Numbered from the stretch's first letter, positions 1 through 10,470 are shown. The stretch is DNA of 52,506 nt from Bradyrhizobium neotropicale (GCF_001641695.1 NZ_LSEF01000064.1:46780-99285), one strand, 5' to 3'. Notes: generated from the letters alone by a model not told the origin. Made by a program: numbers and translations.

Positions 1-459
1 GCCGGCGGTCGCCGGCGACGGCCGCGACTTGAGCCACGCCAGCAGATCCTTCAGCGAGGTCGCGGGCACCGCGTTCTTGCTGACGACGATCATCGGGTTG
101 CTTGGCAGCAGCACCACCGGCTCGAGATCTGCGACGAGATCGTAATTGAGCTTGTAGACGGCGCCGTTGGCGACATGGGTGCCGAGATGGCCGAACGAGA
201 TGGTGTAGCCGTCCGGCGACGAATGCACCGCACGGCCGACGCCGATCGAGCCGCCGGCACCGGTGACGTTCTCGATCACCACGGCCTGCCCGAGCGTCAC
301 CCGCATCCGCTCCGCCAGCACCCGCGCCATCGCGTCCGACGGACCGCCGGCCGCAAACGGCACGATGATGGTGATGGGGTGTGAGGGAAAATCGTCGGCG
401 AACGCAACACCAGTGAACGCGAGAATCCCGATCAGCCCGGCCCAGACGGCCTTCTTCAT
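1..459 (-). CDS. Tripartite tricarboxylate transporter substrate-binding protein (Bug/TctC family), 3' part outside window
   Basis: Only the first 153 codons are present; the reading frame runs off the left edge. The protein starts with a signal peptide (MKKAVWAGLIGILAFTGVAFA) followed by FPSHPITIIVPFAAGGPSDAMAR, the usual N-terminus of Bug-family periplasmic binding proteins, then a GAGGSIG stretch and SSPDGYTISFGHLGTH. Bug proteins bind small carboxylates and other organic anions, usually for a TctAB transporter, though many are orphans. No TctA or TctB gene is visible here. The start at the ATG whose complement is 457-459 is chosen because the signal peptide begins there. Ligand unknown. 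Confidence 0.85.
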   Translation of the reverse strand, partial: MKKAVWAGLIGILAFTGVAFADDFPSHPITIIVPFAAGGPSDAMARVLAERMRVTLGQAVVIENVTGAGGSIGVGRAVHSSPDGYTISFGHLGTHVANGAVYKLNYDLVADLEPVVLLPSNPMIVVSKNAVPATSLKDLLAWLKSRPSPATAG

Positions 460-543
460 TGCCTTCTCCCCAGCGATGTCATCGTTATTCTTTGCCCTCT
501 GCCCGCGTACGGGAAGAGGGATCGTTCGTGACGAAATGACGCG

Positions 544-1785
544 CTAGAACTGCGAAAAGTCGATCGGCTTGTGGCGATCGAGCGTGCGGGTGACCGGCGG
601 CAGCGGATATTTCAGGCCGGTCGCGCAATTGAACAGCATCACGCGGTCGCTCTTGCTGACGCGGCCGTCGGCGAGGCTTTCCTTATAGGCGGCGTAGGTG
701 GCGGCGCCTTCGGGGCACAGCAAGAGCCCCTCCTCGCGCGCGACCTCGCTCAGCGCCGACGAAATCTTGTCGTCGTCGACTGCGATGGCAAAGCCCTTGC
801 TTTCGCGCACGGCGCGCAGGATCAGGAAATCGCCGATCGCCTGCGGCACGCGGATGCCGGAGGCGATGGTGTGGGCGTCCTCCCAGCGCGTCGCATGCTC
901 GGTGCCGGCCTCGTAGGCGCGCACCATCGGCGCGCAACCGGACGCCTGCACCGCGACCATGCGCGGACGTTTGCTTCCGATGAACCCAATCCTCTCGAGC
1001 TCATCGAACGCCTTCCACATGCCAATCAGGCCGGTGCCGCCGCCGGTCGGATAGAAGATCACGTCGGGCACGTGCCAGCCGAGCTGTTCGGCGAGTTCGA
1101 GGCCCATGGTCTTCTTGCCTTCGATCCGGTACGGCTCCTTCAGCGTGGAGGTATCGAACCAGCCGACCTTCGCCTTGCCCTCGCCGACGATCTTGCCGCA
1201 ATCGTCGATATAGCCGTTGACGCGGTAGACGGTCGCGCCCTGGAGTTCGATCTCACTGACATTCACCTCAGGCGTATCGGCCGGGCAGAAGATCGTGGTC
1301 TTGATGCCACAGGCCGTAGCATAGGCCGCGAGTGCCGCACCGGCATTGCCGTTGGTCGGCATCGCCATGTGCTTGATGCCAAGCGCCTTGCCCATCGACA
1401 CGGCCATCACGAGCCCGCGCGCCTTGAACGAGCCGGTCGGCAAGCGTCCCTCGTCCTTCACGATGATCTCGCCGCCGCCGAGCTTTGCCCCAAGCTTCGG
1501 CAGCCGGATCAGCGGCGTGGTCACCTCGCCGAGCGAGACGATGTCCTTGCATTTGCGCACCGGCAACAGCTCGCGGTAGCGCCACATGTCGGCGGGACGT
1601 TGGCTCAGCGCGTCCTTGGTCAGCGCCTTCTTCACCCCGGTGAGGTCGTAGCGAACAAGCAGCGGCTTGCCGGCCTTGGAGAGGTTGTGGACCTCATCGG
1701 CCGGATAATGGTCGCCTTCCATCGCGCATTCGAGATGGGTGACGAAGGTCGGGCGTTCGATGGTGAGGTTGTCGTTGTCTCGCAT
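544..1785 (-). CDS. thrC: Threonine synthase (PLP-dependent, fold type II)
   Basis: Predicted to convert O-phospho-L-homoserine to L-threonine in the cytoplasm. The 413-residue protein has the fold-type II layout: PLP lysine K121 in TGSFKARG, a substrate/PLP loop PTNGNAGAA near 143-151, and the phosphate-binding glycine loop GGGTG near 248-252. Length fits the shorter threonine synthase class. Rhizobial genomes often carry a second threonine synthase, so this may be a paralogue; a threonine dehydratase-like or diaminopropionate-type role cannot be excluded. The gene stands alone between the Bug-family gene and a repeat-bearing spacer, with lpdA upstream on the same strand. Confidence 0.85.
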   Translation of the reverse strand: MRDNDNLTIERPTFVTHLECAMEGDHYPADEVHNLSKAGKPLLVRYDLTGVKKALTKDALSQRPADMWRYRELLPVRKCKDIVSLGEVTTPLIRLPKLGAKLGGGEIIVKDEGRLPTGSFKARGLVMAVSMGKALGIKHMAMPTNGNAGAALAAYATACGIKTTIFCPADTPEVNVSEIELQGATVYRVNGYIDDCGKIVGEGKAKVGWFDTSTLKEPYRIEGKKTMGLELAEQLGWHVPDVIFYPTGGGTGLIGMWKAFDELERIGFIGSKRPRMVAVQASGCAPMVRAYEAGTEHATRWEDAHTIASGIRVPQAIGDFLILRAVRESKGFAIAVDDDKISSALSEVAREEGLLLCPEGAATYAAYKESLADGRVSKSDRVMLFNCATGLKYPLPPVTRTLDRHKPIDFSQF

Positions 1786-1928
1786 GGGTTTGTCCCTCTT
1801 GTTGTTCTGGTCTTTTCAGTATTTGGTCCCGTCACCCCCGCGCAATGGTGAAGCCATTGTCGCTGGAGGTGCCGGAGCGAAGCGGAGGCCTCGAAGGGCG
1901 ACGGGCCCGGCTGCTGCATCCCGGCCGT

Positions 1929-1987
1929 TCATCCTTGGAGACTCCCTGCGCGGTGCGATGCACCGCGCAGCTCGCGCCTCAGGATGA
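1929..1987. repeat. Palindromic intergenic repeat (CATCCT...AGGATG family)
   Basis: Outer arms TCATCCT (1929-1935) and AGGATGA (1981-1987) enclose a perfect 11-bp hairpin CTGCGCGGTGC / GCACCGCGCAG with a GAT loop (1946-1970). The outer part (ATCCTT, GAGAC, CCTCAGGATGA) resembles the element at 13948-13986, so this is a repeat family and not a gene-specific terminator. It lies between lpdA and thrC and could also act as a transcript-stabilising or attenuating hairpin. Confidence 0.7.
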
Positions 1988-2015
1988 CGGGTCGGCGGGT
2001 GCCGCCGCTCAATCG

Positions 2016-3437
2016 TCAAATATTCAGCACCCGCCCGTAGGCATCGAGCACGGCTTCCTTCATCATTTCCGACAGGGTTGGATGTGGGAAGACCGTGTGA
2101 ATCAGTTCTTCCTCCGTCGTCTCCAGGTTCATGGCGACGACGTAGCCCTGGATCAGCTCGGTGACCTCCGCGCCGATCATGTGGGCGCCCAGGAGCTGGC
2201 CGGTCTTCTTGTCGAAGATCACCTTGACCAGACCCTGGTCCTCGCCGAGTGCGATCGCCTTGCCATTGCCAACGAAGGGGAAGCGGCCGACGCGGATCTC
2301 GCGACCGTTCTCCTTGGCCTTGGCTTCGGTCAGACCGACCGACGCGACCTGCGGATGGCAATAGGTGCAGCCCGGAATCATGTTCTTGTCCATGGCGTGC
2401 GGATGCAGGCCCTTGATCGCTTCGACGCAGATCACACCCTCATGCTCGGCCTTATGAGCGAGCATGGGCGGACCGGAGACATCGCCGATGGCATAGATGC
2501 CGGGAACGTTGGTTTTGCCGTAGCCGTCGATCACGATGCAGCCGCGGTCGGTTTTGACGCCGAGCTTCTCCAGGCCGAGATTCTCGATGTTGCCGACGAC
2601 GCCGACCGCCGAAATCACGCGCTCGAACTCAGTGGTGACGGGCTTGCCCTTGCCATCGTCGATGGTGGCGACAACGCTGTCGGCCTTCTTCTCCAGCTTC
2701 GTGACCTTGGTCGAGGACATGATCTTGATGCCCATCTTCTCGAAGCGCTTTCGCGCAAGGCCTGCGATCTCTGCATCCTCGACGGGCAGGATCTGCGGCA
2801 GCACCTCGACCACGGTCACGTCGGAGCCCATGGTGTGGAAGAAGGAGGCGAACTCGATGCCGATCGCGCCGGAGCCAACGACGAGGAGCGACTTCGGAAT
2901 CCGCTCTGGCACCATCGCCTCAAAATAGGTCCAGACCAGCTTCTTGTCGGGCTCGAGCCCCGGCAGCACGCGCGGCCGCGCGCCGGTCGCGACGATGATG
3001 TGCTTGGCTTGATAGGTCCCCTCGCCGAGCGCGCCCTTCGGGCCCTCGACGTCGGACTTCTTCACGGTGACCTTTCCGGGCGCATCGATCGAAGCGGCGC
3101 CCCAGATGATGCTGACCTTGTTTTTCTTCATCAGGAAGCCGACGCCGTCGTTCAGCCGCTTCGAGACGCCGCGCGAGCGCTGCACCACGGCCTTCGGATC
3201 GAACGACACCTTCTCCGCCGACAGACCGTAATCCTTGGCATGCTGCATGTAGTGGTAGATCTCGGCCGAACGCAGCAGCGCTTTCGTCGGAATGCAGCCC
3301 CAGTTCAGGCAGATGCCGCCGAGATACGATTTCTCGACGATCGCGGTCTTGAAGCCGAGCTGAGCGGCGCGGATGGCGGTGACATAGCCGCCCGGGCCGG
3401 AGCCGATGATGATGATATCGAAAGACGTGTCGGCCAC
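2016..3437 (-). CDS. lpdA: Dihydrolipoyl dehydrogenase (E3)
   Basis: The E3 component of the pyruvate dehydrogenase complex; it re-oxidises dihydrolipoyl groups with FAD and passes electrons to NAD+. The 473-residue protein has the FAD-binding GSGPGGY loop near 12-18, the redox disulfide in GGICLNWGCIPTK (C43 and C48), a second NAD-binding GSGAIGIE loop, and the C-terminal active-site His-Glu pair in HPTLSE (H452, E457). It is the last gene of the pdhA-pdhB-DUF5076-deaminase-pdhC-membrane protein-lpdA series on the minus strand and directly abuts the membrane-protein gene, so it is almost certainly in that operon. Confidence 0.97.
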   Translation of the reverse strand: MADTSFDIIIIGSGPGGYVTAIRAAQLGFKTAIVEKSYLGGICLNWGCIPTKALLRSAEIYHYMQHAKDYGLSAEKVSFDPKAVVQRSRGVSKRLNDGVGFLMKKNKVSIIWGAASIDAPGKVTVKKSDVEGPKGALGEGTYQAKHIIVATGARPRVLPGLEPDKKLVWTYFEAMVPERIPKSLLVVGSGAIGIEFASFFHTMGSDVTVVEVLPQILPVEDAEIAGLARKRFEKMGIKIMSSTKVTKLEKKADSVVATIDDGKGKPVTTEFERVISAVGVVGNIENLGLEKLGVKTDRGCIVIDGYGKTNVPGIYAIGDVSGPPMLAHKAEHEGVICVEAIKGLHPHAMDKNMIPGCTYCHPQVASVGLTEAKAKENGREIRVGRFPFVGNGKAIALGEDQGLVKVIFDKKTGQLLGAHMIGAEVTELIQGYVVAMNLETTEEELIHTVFPHPTLSEMMKEAVLDAYGRVLNI

Positions 3438-4085
3438 TCAAACCTCCGCCTGAACCGGTAAACGTAAACGACGCGCGCGCAGCGCGAACTCGATGACAGC
3501 AAGAACGACGAGAACCGCAGCAGCGACCACGGCCACGAAACGCCAGAGGCTGGCCAGCCAATCAGTCGCCGAGGGGGCGATCGCTGAACCGACGACCTCG
3601 ATGCCGAGCGGATTGAACACCAGCACGAGGCCCGCGCCGATCGTGAACCAGGGCCACAGCGTTCGCGCATCCTGCCCCAGCGCCTTGCGATATGCGCGGA
3701 CCAGAAGGCGCCACAGCACGACCAATCCGGCAAGGCACGGCGCTAGAAATTCGAGCACGATCTGCGCATCGCGATGGCTGCTCGGATAGGGATTGCTCGA
3801 GCGCGCCTCGACCGCATCCATCCAGACCGGCCAGCCCGAGAACATCAGCGTGGCAAGTGCGACCCCCAGCACGCTCAGCGTCATCACGCGCTCGCTCCCG
3901 AGCTTCGAGACGACGAACACCAGAATTGCAAAGCCGATTGCGAGATCGGCTGTGATCGCGCCCATGACCAACCCAAACTCGTCCGAGGTCCGAAAGGTCA
4001 GCACCATCTGCACAGCAATCAACCACGCCACGCCAAGCGCTGCGATACCGGCAGCAGCAAAGGCTTGGGTGTGCGGCATCGCCAC
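3438..4085 (-). CDS. Six-helix inner-membrane protein of unknown function in the pdh operon
   Basis: The 215-residue protein is almost entirely hydrophobic, with about six predicted membrane segments near 8-30, 38-62, 67-91, 108-131, 143-169 and 175-201. The ends of the loops are charged. I recognise no catalytic motif or family. It begins 10 bp after the pdhC stop and its stop abuts the lpdA start, so it is co-transcribed with the pyruvate dehydrogenase genes. Whether it relates to that enzyme or is a passenger cannot be told from sequence. Confidence 0.75.
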   Translation of the reverse strand: MAMPHTQAFAAAGIAALGVAWLIAVQMVLTFRTSDEFGLVMGAITADLAIGFAILVFVVSKLGSERVMTLSVLGVALATLMFSGWPVWMDAVEARSSNPYPSSHRDAQIVLEFLAPCLAGLVVLWRLLVRAYRKALGQDARTLWPWFTIGAGLVLVFNPLGIEVVGSAIAPSATDWLASLWRFVAVVAAAVLVVLAVIEFALRARRLRLPVQAEV

Positions 4086-4095
4086 GCTCCGCGGC

Positions 4096-5451
4096 TTAGA
4101 CCATCATCATGACGGGGTTTTCGATCAGTTGCTTGAAGGCCCCGATCAGCTCGGCGCCGAGCGCGCCGTCGATGGCACGGTGATCGCAAGACAAGGTCAC
4201 GCTCATCATCTGCGCGATCTCGATCTTGCCATTGCGCACAACCGGGCGTTCTTCGCTGGTGCCGACCGCGAGGATGGTGGCGTGCGGCGGGTTGATCACG
4301 GCGGTGAAATCCTTGATGCCGAACATGCCGAGGTTCGACACCGCGGTGGTGCCGCCCTGGTACTCCTCCGGCTTCAGCTTGCGCGAGCGGGCGCGGGTCG
4401 CAAAGTCCTTCATCTCGTTGGAGATGGTCGAGAGCGTCTTGGTCTCGGCCTTGCGGATGATCGGCGTGATCAGGCCGCCCGGCATCGCCACGGCGACGCC
4501 GACGTCGGAATGGTGATGCTTGACCATGCCGGATTCGGTCCAGCTCACATTGCAGTTCGGGATCTTCTGCAGGGCGACCGCCATCGCCTTGATGACGAAG
4601 TCGTTGACCGAGATCTTGTAGAGCGGCTTCTTCTCCTTGTCCTTCGGAGCCGCCGCATTGATCTCCTCACGCGCGACGAGCAGTTTGCCGATGTCGCAGT
4701 CGATGGTGAGGTAGAAGTGCGGGACATTCTGGATCGACGCGGTCAGGCGCTGCGCGATGGTGCGACGCATGCCGTCATGCGGGACGATGTCGTAGGAGCC
4801 AGGTTCGAACAGCGCCAGGATCTGCTTGTCCGACATGGTCGGCGCAATCGAAGGTCCGGCGGACGGCGCGGCTGCCGGCGCCTTCAGGCCCTTGCCAGAC
4901 TTGGCCTGCTCGACGTCGCGCGCGACCACGCGGCCGTGCGGGCCAGTGCCGGTGACCATCGCAATCTCGATGCCGGCGTCCTTGGCGAGACGGCGCGCCA
5001 GCGGCGATGAGAACACGCGGCCGCCCTGGCCGTTGCCCTGCACGGCGGGAGCCGCGGCCTGCGGCGCCGGTGCGGCGGCAGGCGGTGCAGCCTTCGGCGC
5101 GGCAGGAGCTGGTGCAGCCGGCGCTGCAGCGGGGACTTCGGTGGCTTTCGGTGGCGCAGCAGAGGCGCTGGGCTTCGCAGCGCCTGCGCTCGCGGCCTTC
5201 ACGTCCTCGCCCTCGCCGGCGAGCACCGCGATGACATCGTTGACCGCGACGTCCTGCGTGCCCTCGGGCACGAGGATCTTGGCGATCGTGCCTTCGTCGA
5301 TGGCCTCGACCTCCATGGTGGCCTTGTCGGTCTCGATCTCGGCGATGACGTCGCCGGATTTGACCTTGTCGCCCTCTTTCTTCAGCCACTTGGCGAGGTT
5401 GCCCTTCTCCATCGTCGGCGAGAGAGCTGGCATCAGGATGTTGATGGGCAT
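4096..5451 (-). CDS. pdhC: Dihydrolipoamide acetyltransferase, pyruvate dehydrogenase E2
   Basis: E2 core of pyruvate dehydrogenase: it transfers acetyl groups from its lipoyl arm to CoA. The 451 residues contain one lipoyl domain (about 1-78, lipoyl-lysine K43 in ETDKATME), a long Ala/Pro linker (about 85-140), a peripheral subunit-binding domain (about 145-182, SSPLARRLAKDAGI then GTGPHGRVVARDVE), and the catalytic domain with SCDHRAIDGALGA near the C-terminus. One lipoyl domain is usual for alphaproteobacteria, where E1-beta carries another. The N-terminal domain is nearly identical to that of PdhB in this window. Confidence 0.97.
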   Translation of the reverse strand: MPINILMPALSPTMEKGNLAKWLKKEGDKVKSGDVIAEIETDKATMEVEAIDEGTIAKILVPEGTQDVAVNDVIAVLAGEGEDVKAASAGAAKPSASAAPPKATEVPAAAPAAPAPAAPKAAPPAAAPAPQAAAPAVQGNGQGGRVFSSPLARRLAKDAGIEIAMVTGTGPHGRVVARDVEQAKSGKGLKAPAAAPSAGPSIAPTMSDKQILALFEPGSYDIVPHDGMRRTIAQRLTASIQNVPHFYLTIDCDIGKLLVAREEINAAAPKDKEKKPLYKISVNDFVIKAMAVALQKIPNCNVSWTESGMVKHHHSDVGVAVAMPGGLITPIIRKAETKTLSTISNEMKDFATRARSRKLKPEEYQGGTTAVSNLGMFGIKDFTAVINPPHATILAVGTSEERPVVRNGKIEIAQMMSVTLSCDHRAIDGALGAELIGAFKQLIENPVMMMV

Positions 5452-5514
5452 GCTGACCTCACGAAGAACTTCTCAAAATGTCGTCTCCCACACTGAAAGA
5501 CGAACAGACCAGGT

Positions 5515-5967
5515 TTAGTTGCCGATGTCGCCTTGCCACAGGCGCTCATTGGCGGGATTGGAACGCCACGTCTTCATCATGGTGATGGAGCGGTCGTCGG
5601 CAAGATCGATCCAGGGGATGCCGAACTTGTCGAGGATGTCCTTGGAGCCCGGGAACGTGACGGACTCCCCGATCAGCACCAGCGAGACCTTGAACAGGCC
5701 GAGCGCGCCGGCACACATCGAGCATGGCGACAGCGTGGTGTACATGACGGTGTCGTGGAACGAGATCACGCCGGCGTCGCGCAGGCAACTCATCTCGCCA
5801 TGCAGGATGACGTTCTTTTCCTGCACGCGATTGTTGTGGCCGCGGGCGATGACCTTCTTCTCGCGCGTCAGCACGGCGCCGATCGGCAGGCCGCCCTGCG
5901 CGATCGAAGCCTCCGCCTCGCGGATCGCCTCCAGCATGAAATCGTAATGATAGGATTCCACCGCCAC
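5515..5967 (-). CDS. Cytosine-deaminase-like zinc deaminase (yeast FCY1 type)
   Basis: A 150-residue CDA-fold deaminase. Zinc and catalytic residues are H56 and E58 (LHGEMS) and C82 and C85 (LSPCSMCAG). It resembles yeast cytosine deaminase more than TadA: GHNNRVQ corresponds to GHNMRFQ, VMYTTLSPCSMC to TLYTTLSPCDMC, and the C-terminal W144-x-x-D147-I-G matches the yeast W152-x-x-D155-I-G segment, whose Asp contacts cytosine (recalled, not searched). The likely reaction is cytosine to uracil. A GTG start at 5967 is chosen: AGAAGGGG lies just upstream, and it falls 2 bp after the DUF5076 stop. The frame stays open upstream, but that would overlap DUF5076. It is embedded between pdhB and pdhC. 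Confidence 0.8.
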   Translation of the reverse strand: MAVESYHYDFMLEAIREAEASIAQGGLPIGAVLTREKKVIARGHNNRVQEKNVILHGEMSCLRDAGVISFHDTVMYTTLSPCSMCAGALGLFKVSLVLIGESVTFPGSKDILDKFGIPWIDLADDRSITMMKTWRSNPANERLWQGDIGN

Positions 5968-5969
5968 GC

Positions 5970-6275
5970 TCAGTGCCCCTTCTGCCCGCGTGGCGTGGTG
6001 GTGCCGATGTCGGTCGGCCGTTCGATCTCGGCCCGGAACATCTCGAGGATCCGGTCCAGCGCCTCTTCCTCGGTGTATTCGCTCTCGCGAGCATAGGCGC
6101 GCGCGGCGTGGCGGGCGAGATCGACAAGCAGCAGGCCCCACATGTCTGGCTCTTCGAAGGCGCGCTGGAACGCCATCGACAGCCCGCCGTCCAGCACGAA
6201 CACGCGCAGGATCTCGACCGCGTCCTCGCGGGCGATGACGTCGGGCGGCAATGGCTGCTCCTTCGGGCCTGCCAT
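5970..6275 (-). CDS. DUF5076-type small protein in the pdh operon
   Basis: A 101-residue acidic, probably helical cytosolic protein with no signal peptide or membrane segment. It matches the small conserved protein (DUF5076, from memory) found beside pdhB in Bradyrhizobium relatives. Recognisable pieces are the N-terminal AVEILRVFVLDGGLSMAF and LLLVDLARHAARAYA. It starts 3 bp after the pdhB stop and its stop is 2 bp from the deaminase GTG, so translation is probably coupled on both sides. Function is unknown; tight linkage suggests a link to pyruvate dehydrogenase expression or assembly, but that is inference. Confidence 0.75.
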   Translation of the reverse strand: MAGPKEQPLPPDVIAREDAVEILRVFVLDGGLSMAFQRAFEEPDMWGLLLVDLARHAARAYARESEYTEEEALDRILEMFRAEIERPTDIGTTTPRGQKGH

Positions 6276-6278
6276 GGT

Positions 6279-7655
<1,377 letters not shown>

Positions 7656-7684
7656 ATCGGCTCCAAAAGAAAGCTTGCGCGCGT

Positions 7685-8707
7685 TCAGCGATAAACGTCG
7701 GTCCAGAGCTCGGACGCATCCGGCTCGGGATCATGCTGGGCAAAGTCGGCAGAGGCGTTGACGATGTCGCGAACCTCGGCATCGATCGCCTTGAGATCCT
7801 GTTCGCTCACCTTCGCCGCGAGCAGGCGGTTACGCACCTGCTCGATCGGGTCCTGGTCATGACGGACCTTCTCGACCTCCTCCCGCGTGCGGTATTTTGC
7901 GGGATCGGACATCGAGTGGCCGCGATAGCGGTAGGTCTGCATTTCCAGGATGACCGGGCCCTTGCCCGCGCGACACCAGGCGACCGCCTCGTCGGCGGCG
8001 GCCTTCACTGCGCGGACGTCCATGCCGTCGACCTGATGACCGGGGATGTTGAAGGAGAGACCGCGCTTGGAAAAATCCTGCTGCGCCGAGGCGCGCGAAA
8101 CCGCCGTACCCATGGCGTAGCGGTTGTTCTCGATGACGAAGATCACCGGCAGCTTCCAGAGCTCCGCCATGTTAAAGCTCTCATAGACTTGGCCCTGATT
8201 GGCCGCGCCGTCGCCGAAATAGGTGACGGCGACGTTGTCATTGCCGCGATAGTGATTGGCGAAGGCGAGCCCGGCGCCGAGCGAAACCTGGGCGCCGACG
8301 ATGCCGTGGCCGCCGTAAAACTTCTTCTCCACGCTGAACATATGCATGGAGCCGCCCTTGCCCTTGGAATAACCACCGCGACGTCCAGTGAGCTCGGCCA
8401 TCACGCCGTTGGCTTCCATGCCGGTGGCGAGCATGTGGCCGTGGTCGCGGTAGCCGGTGATGACCTGATCGCCCTCTTTCAGGGCCATCTGCATGCCGAC
8501 CACCACGGCCTCCTGGCCGATATAGAGATGGCAGAACCCGCCGATCGCACCCATGCCGTAGAGCTGGCCGGCTTTCTCCTCGAACCGCCGAATCAGGAGC
8601 ATGTCGCGGAGCGCCTTGAGCTCCTGCTCCTTGGTGAATTCCGGGGGCGAGCCGCCGTTGGTCTTGTCTTGTGGAGCGCTTGCGGCGGCTTTCTTGGGTG
8701 CGGCCAT
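7685..8707 (-). CDS. pdhA: Pyruvate dehydrogenase E1 alpha subunit
   Basis: Alpha half of the E1 component, 340 residues. After a low-complexity N-terminus of about 25 residues it shows the E1-alpha dehydrogenase domain with the thiamine-diphosphate/Mg motif GDGAANQG...NN (FGDGAANQGQVYE and then IENNRYAMGT) and the phosphorylation-loop-like YRYRGHSMSDP. First gene of the pdhA-pdhB-DUF5076-deaminase-pdhC-membrane protein-lpdA series. The 170-bp spacer upstream (8708-8877) separates it from the glycerophosphodiesterase gene and probably holds the operon promoter; I cannot place it confidently. Confidence 0.97.
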   Translation of the reverse strand: MAAPKKAAASAPQDKTNGGSPPEFTKEQELKALRDMLLIRRFEEKAGQLYGMGAIGGFCHLYIGQEAVVVGMQMALKEGDQVITGYRDHGHMLATGMEANGVMAELTGRRGGYSKGKGGSMHMFSVEKKFYGGHGIVGAQVSLGAGLAFANHYRGNDNVAVTYFGDGAANQGQVYESFNMAELWKLPVIFVIENNRYAMGTAVSRASAQQDFSKRGLSFNIPGHQVDGMDVRAVKAAADEAVAWCRAGKGPVILEMQTYRYRGHSMSDPAKYRTREEVEKVRHDQDPIEQVRNRLLAAKVSEQDLKAIDAEVRDIVNASADFAQHDPEPDASELWTDVYR

Positions 8708-8877
8708 GGGAATTCCGGGTCAGAGAAAACTTCAGCCCTCTCTAACCCAAGTCAAACGCGTGTGAAAGCGCTGGGGTGCCATGCCACGACTTTCATTATG
8801 CCGCACTGCAACGTGGCCGAAATATTGCAAAATCTTTGCCACCGATCAGGCAACATTTGCTCGCCGCGAAGCCGGCC

Positions 8878-10275
8878 TCACCAGCCCAGCTCGCGCAGAT
8901 AGGCTGCGCGGGCGCCAACTCCGGTATGCGTGAAGTCGGTAAACACCCCATCGACGCCGAGACGGAAGAACTTGAGATATTCCAGGCTTGGATCGCCGTG
9001 ATAGTCCGCAGCCAGATATTTCTTCTCGTTCCGGAACGTGAAGACATGCACGAACAGGCCGAGCTTGTGCGCGTCGGCAACGAGGCTGGTTGCTTCCTGC
9101 GTCGATGCCTCAGGCGTCGATCCCTTGAAGGGCGTGCCATCGGCGTTGCTGTCCCTCCAGGGAGAGATCTTGAGCGGAACGATGTAAGCCTTCCACGGAC
9201 CAATGCCGTCGGCATAGGTCTTGATCTCCGCGAGGCCCTCGGGGGTTAGCATCGCATCATACAAGCGTTGGTCACCCGAAACGGTCCAGTCGAACGGACG
9301 CGAATTGGTGATGTTGTTGAGGAGCACCTTACCCGTCTTGAAGTCGATACCGTTGCCATCGATGAGCTGGACCTGCCGCGTCTCCAGGCCATGGCTGCGC
9401 ATGTATTTCAGGCTGCCGGGCTCGAAGCTCTGCACAAAGATGGGAGCGTCCTTCGCATTGAGGCCGTTGTCCTTGATGATCTTGATCAGGGCATCCTCGA
9501 GCGGGTGGCTGCCGGGCGCGCCACAGCCATTTGCGATCGCCTGCGCATTGTTCCAGGTCGGATTCTTGGTTTCCGGATAGACGGCGATGGGACGCCCCGT
9601 CTCCTTGCTCTTGGCCTTGGCGATGTCGATGACGTCCTGAAAGCTGATGATCGGGAACTTGCCGTTGAATATCTTCGGCCTTTCGTTGGCCGCATCATAG
9701 GCGGTGCCGGCGATCCAGTCCTTCAGCTCGGCCATGGTGAAGTCGGTGATCGACCAATCATTGGTATGATCTTCGCCGTCCACGATCAGCGATTTCAGCA
9801 CCGATTTGGGGTCGGCCGGATCGGTGAGATCAGTGAGGTATTCAGCAGGCCCGCTGGTGGGAGACTGGGCCCATTTCACTTTGACCTTCACACCAGGCAC
9901 CGTGCGCTTGCGGGCCGCAACCACCGCATTGGTTTTCGCCACCTCGGCAATGTTGGTATTGTCACTCAGCCACGGGTTGTGACGTGCGACCAATACGCAA
10001 TCCCTGGTCAGGTGCAGGTCCTCTTCGAGCGCGTCGGTCCCGAGGGCTGCGGCAAGGTCATACGATGCCTCGGTCTCTTCAGCCACCAGCCCCGGCACGC
10101 CGCGATGCCCGAGGATCAGTGGCGGCTTTCCGTCAAGGGTCAGGAAGTGCTTGGCGCCGGCGGGAGTCGACCCGGTCTGTGCGAAGGTTATCGATTGCGG
10201 GAAGAACGCCAAGGCTGCCGCGCCGAGCATCATCGCTCCAGCACGCATCTTCCGCCGTGAACGACTGTTCTTCAT
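8878..10275 (-). CDS. Secreted glycerophosphodiester phosphodiesterase
   Basis: Predicted to hydrolyse glycerophosphodiesters to glycerol-3-phosphate and an alcohol in the periplasm. The 465-residue protein begins with a basic stretch and hydrophobic signal sequence (to about residue 34), followed by the GDPD catalytic signature: GHRG near 57, E-E-T then EEDLHLTRD, and VARHNPW (the two catalytic His and acidic metal ligands). Length and export resemble the periplasmic GlpQ-type enzymes, with large insertions. The ATG at 10275 has GGAGG six bases upstream. No glycerol-3-phosphate transporter is adjacent. Confidence 0.88.
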   Translation of the reverse strand: MKNSRSRRKMRAGAMMLGAAALAFFPQSITFAQTGSTPAGAKHFLTLDGKPPLILGHRGVPGLVAEETEASYDLAAALGTDALEEDLHLTRDCVLVARHNPWLSDNTNIAEVAKTNAVVAARKRTVPGVKVKVKWAQSPTSGPAEYLTDLTDPADPKSVLKSLIVDGEDHTNDWSITDFTMAELKDWIAGTAYDAANERPKIFNGKFPIISFQDVIDIAKAKSKETGRPIAVYPETKNPTWNNAQAIANGCGAPGSHPLEDALIKIIKDNGLNAKDAPIFVQSFEPGSLKYMRSHGLETRQVQLIDGNGIDFKTGKVLLNNITNSRPFDWTVSGDQRLYDAMLTPEGLAEIKTYADGIGPWKAYIVPLKISPWRDSNADGTPFKGSTPEASTQEATSLVADAHKLGLFVHVFTFRNEKKYLAADYHGDPSLEYLKFFRLGVDGVFTDFTHTGVGARAAYLRELGW

Positions 10276-10470
10276 GACAAGCCTCCGTCATTTGGCGAGC
10301 ATCGCTTCGAATGCCACAAGGGCCGAACCGAATAGTGTCGGCGCTTCTTGTCTCAATTCTCTGACAGATGGATGACGGCAGGCCGGTTAGACAAAAGCTC
10401 CCGAGATGCAGGGGACAAGTGCGGATTGGAGAACGCTTCCAGGCGTCCGCGCCTTCGCATTGGGCGGAAC

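Noticed and set aside
571..1851. Long open frame (426 codons) on the plus strand opposite thrC
   Set aside because: It lies entirely antisense to a gene with clear threonine synthase motifs; such frames arise from the codon bias of GC-rich DNA and its product has no recognisable domain.
1845..3461. 538-codon plus-strand frame opposite lpdA
   Set aside because: Antisense shadow of lpdA, rich in Asp/His/Leu/Arg as expected from reverse-complement codon bias.
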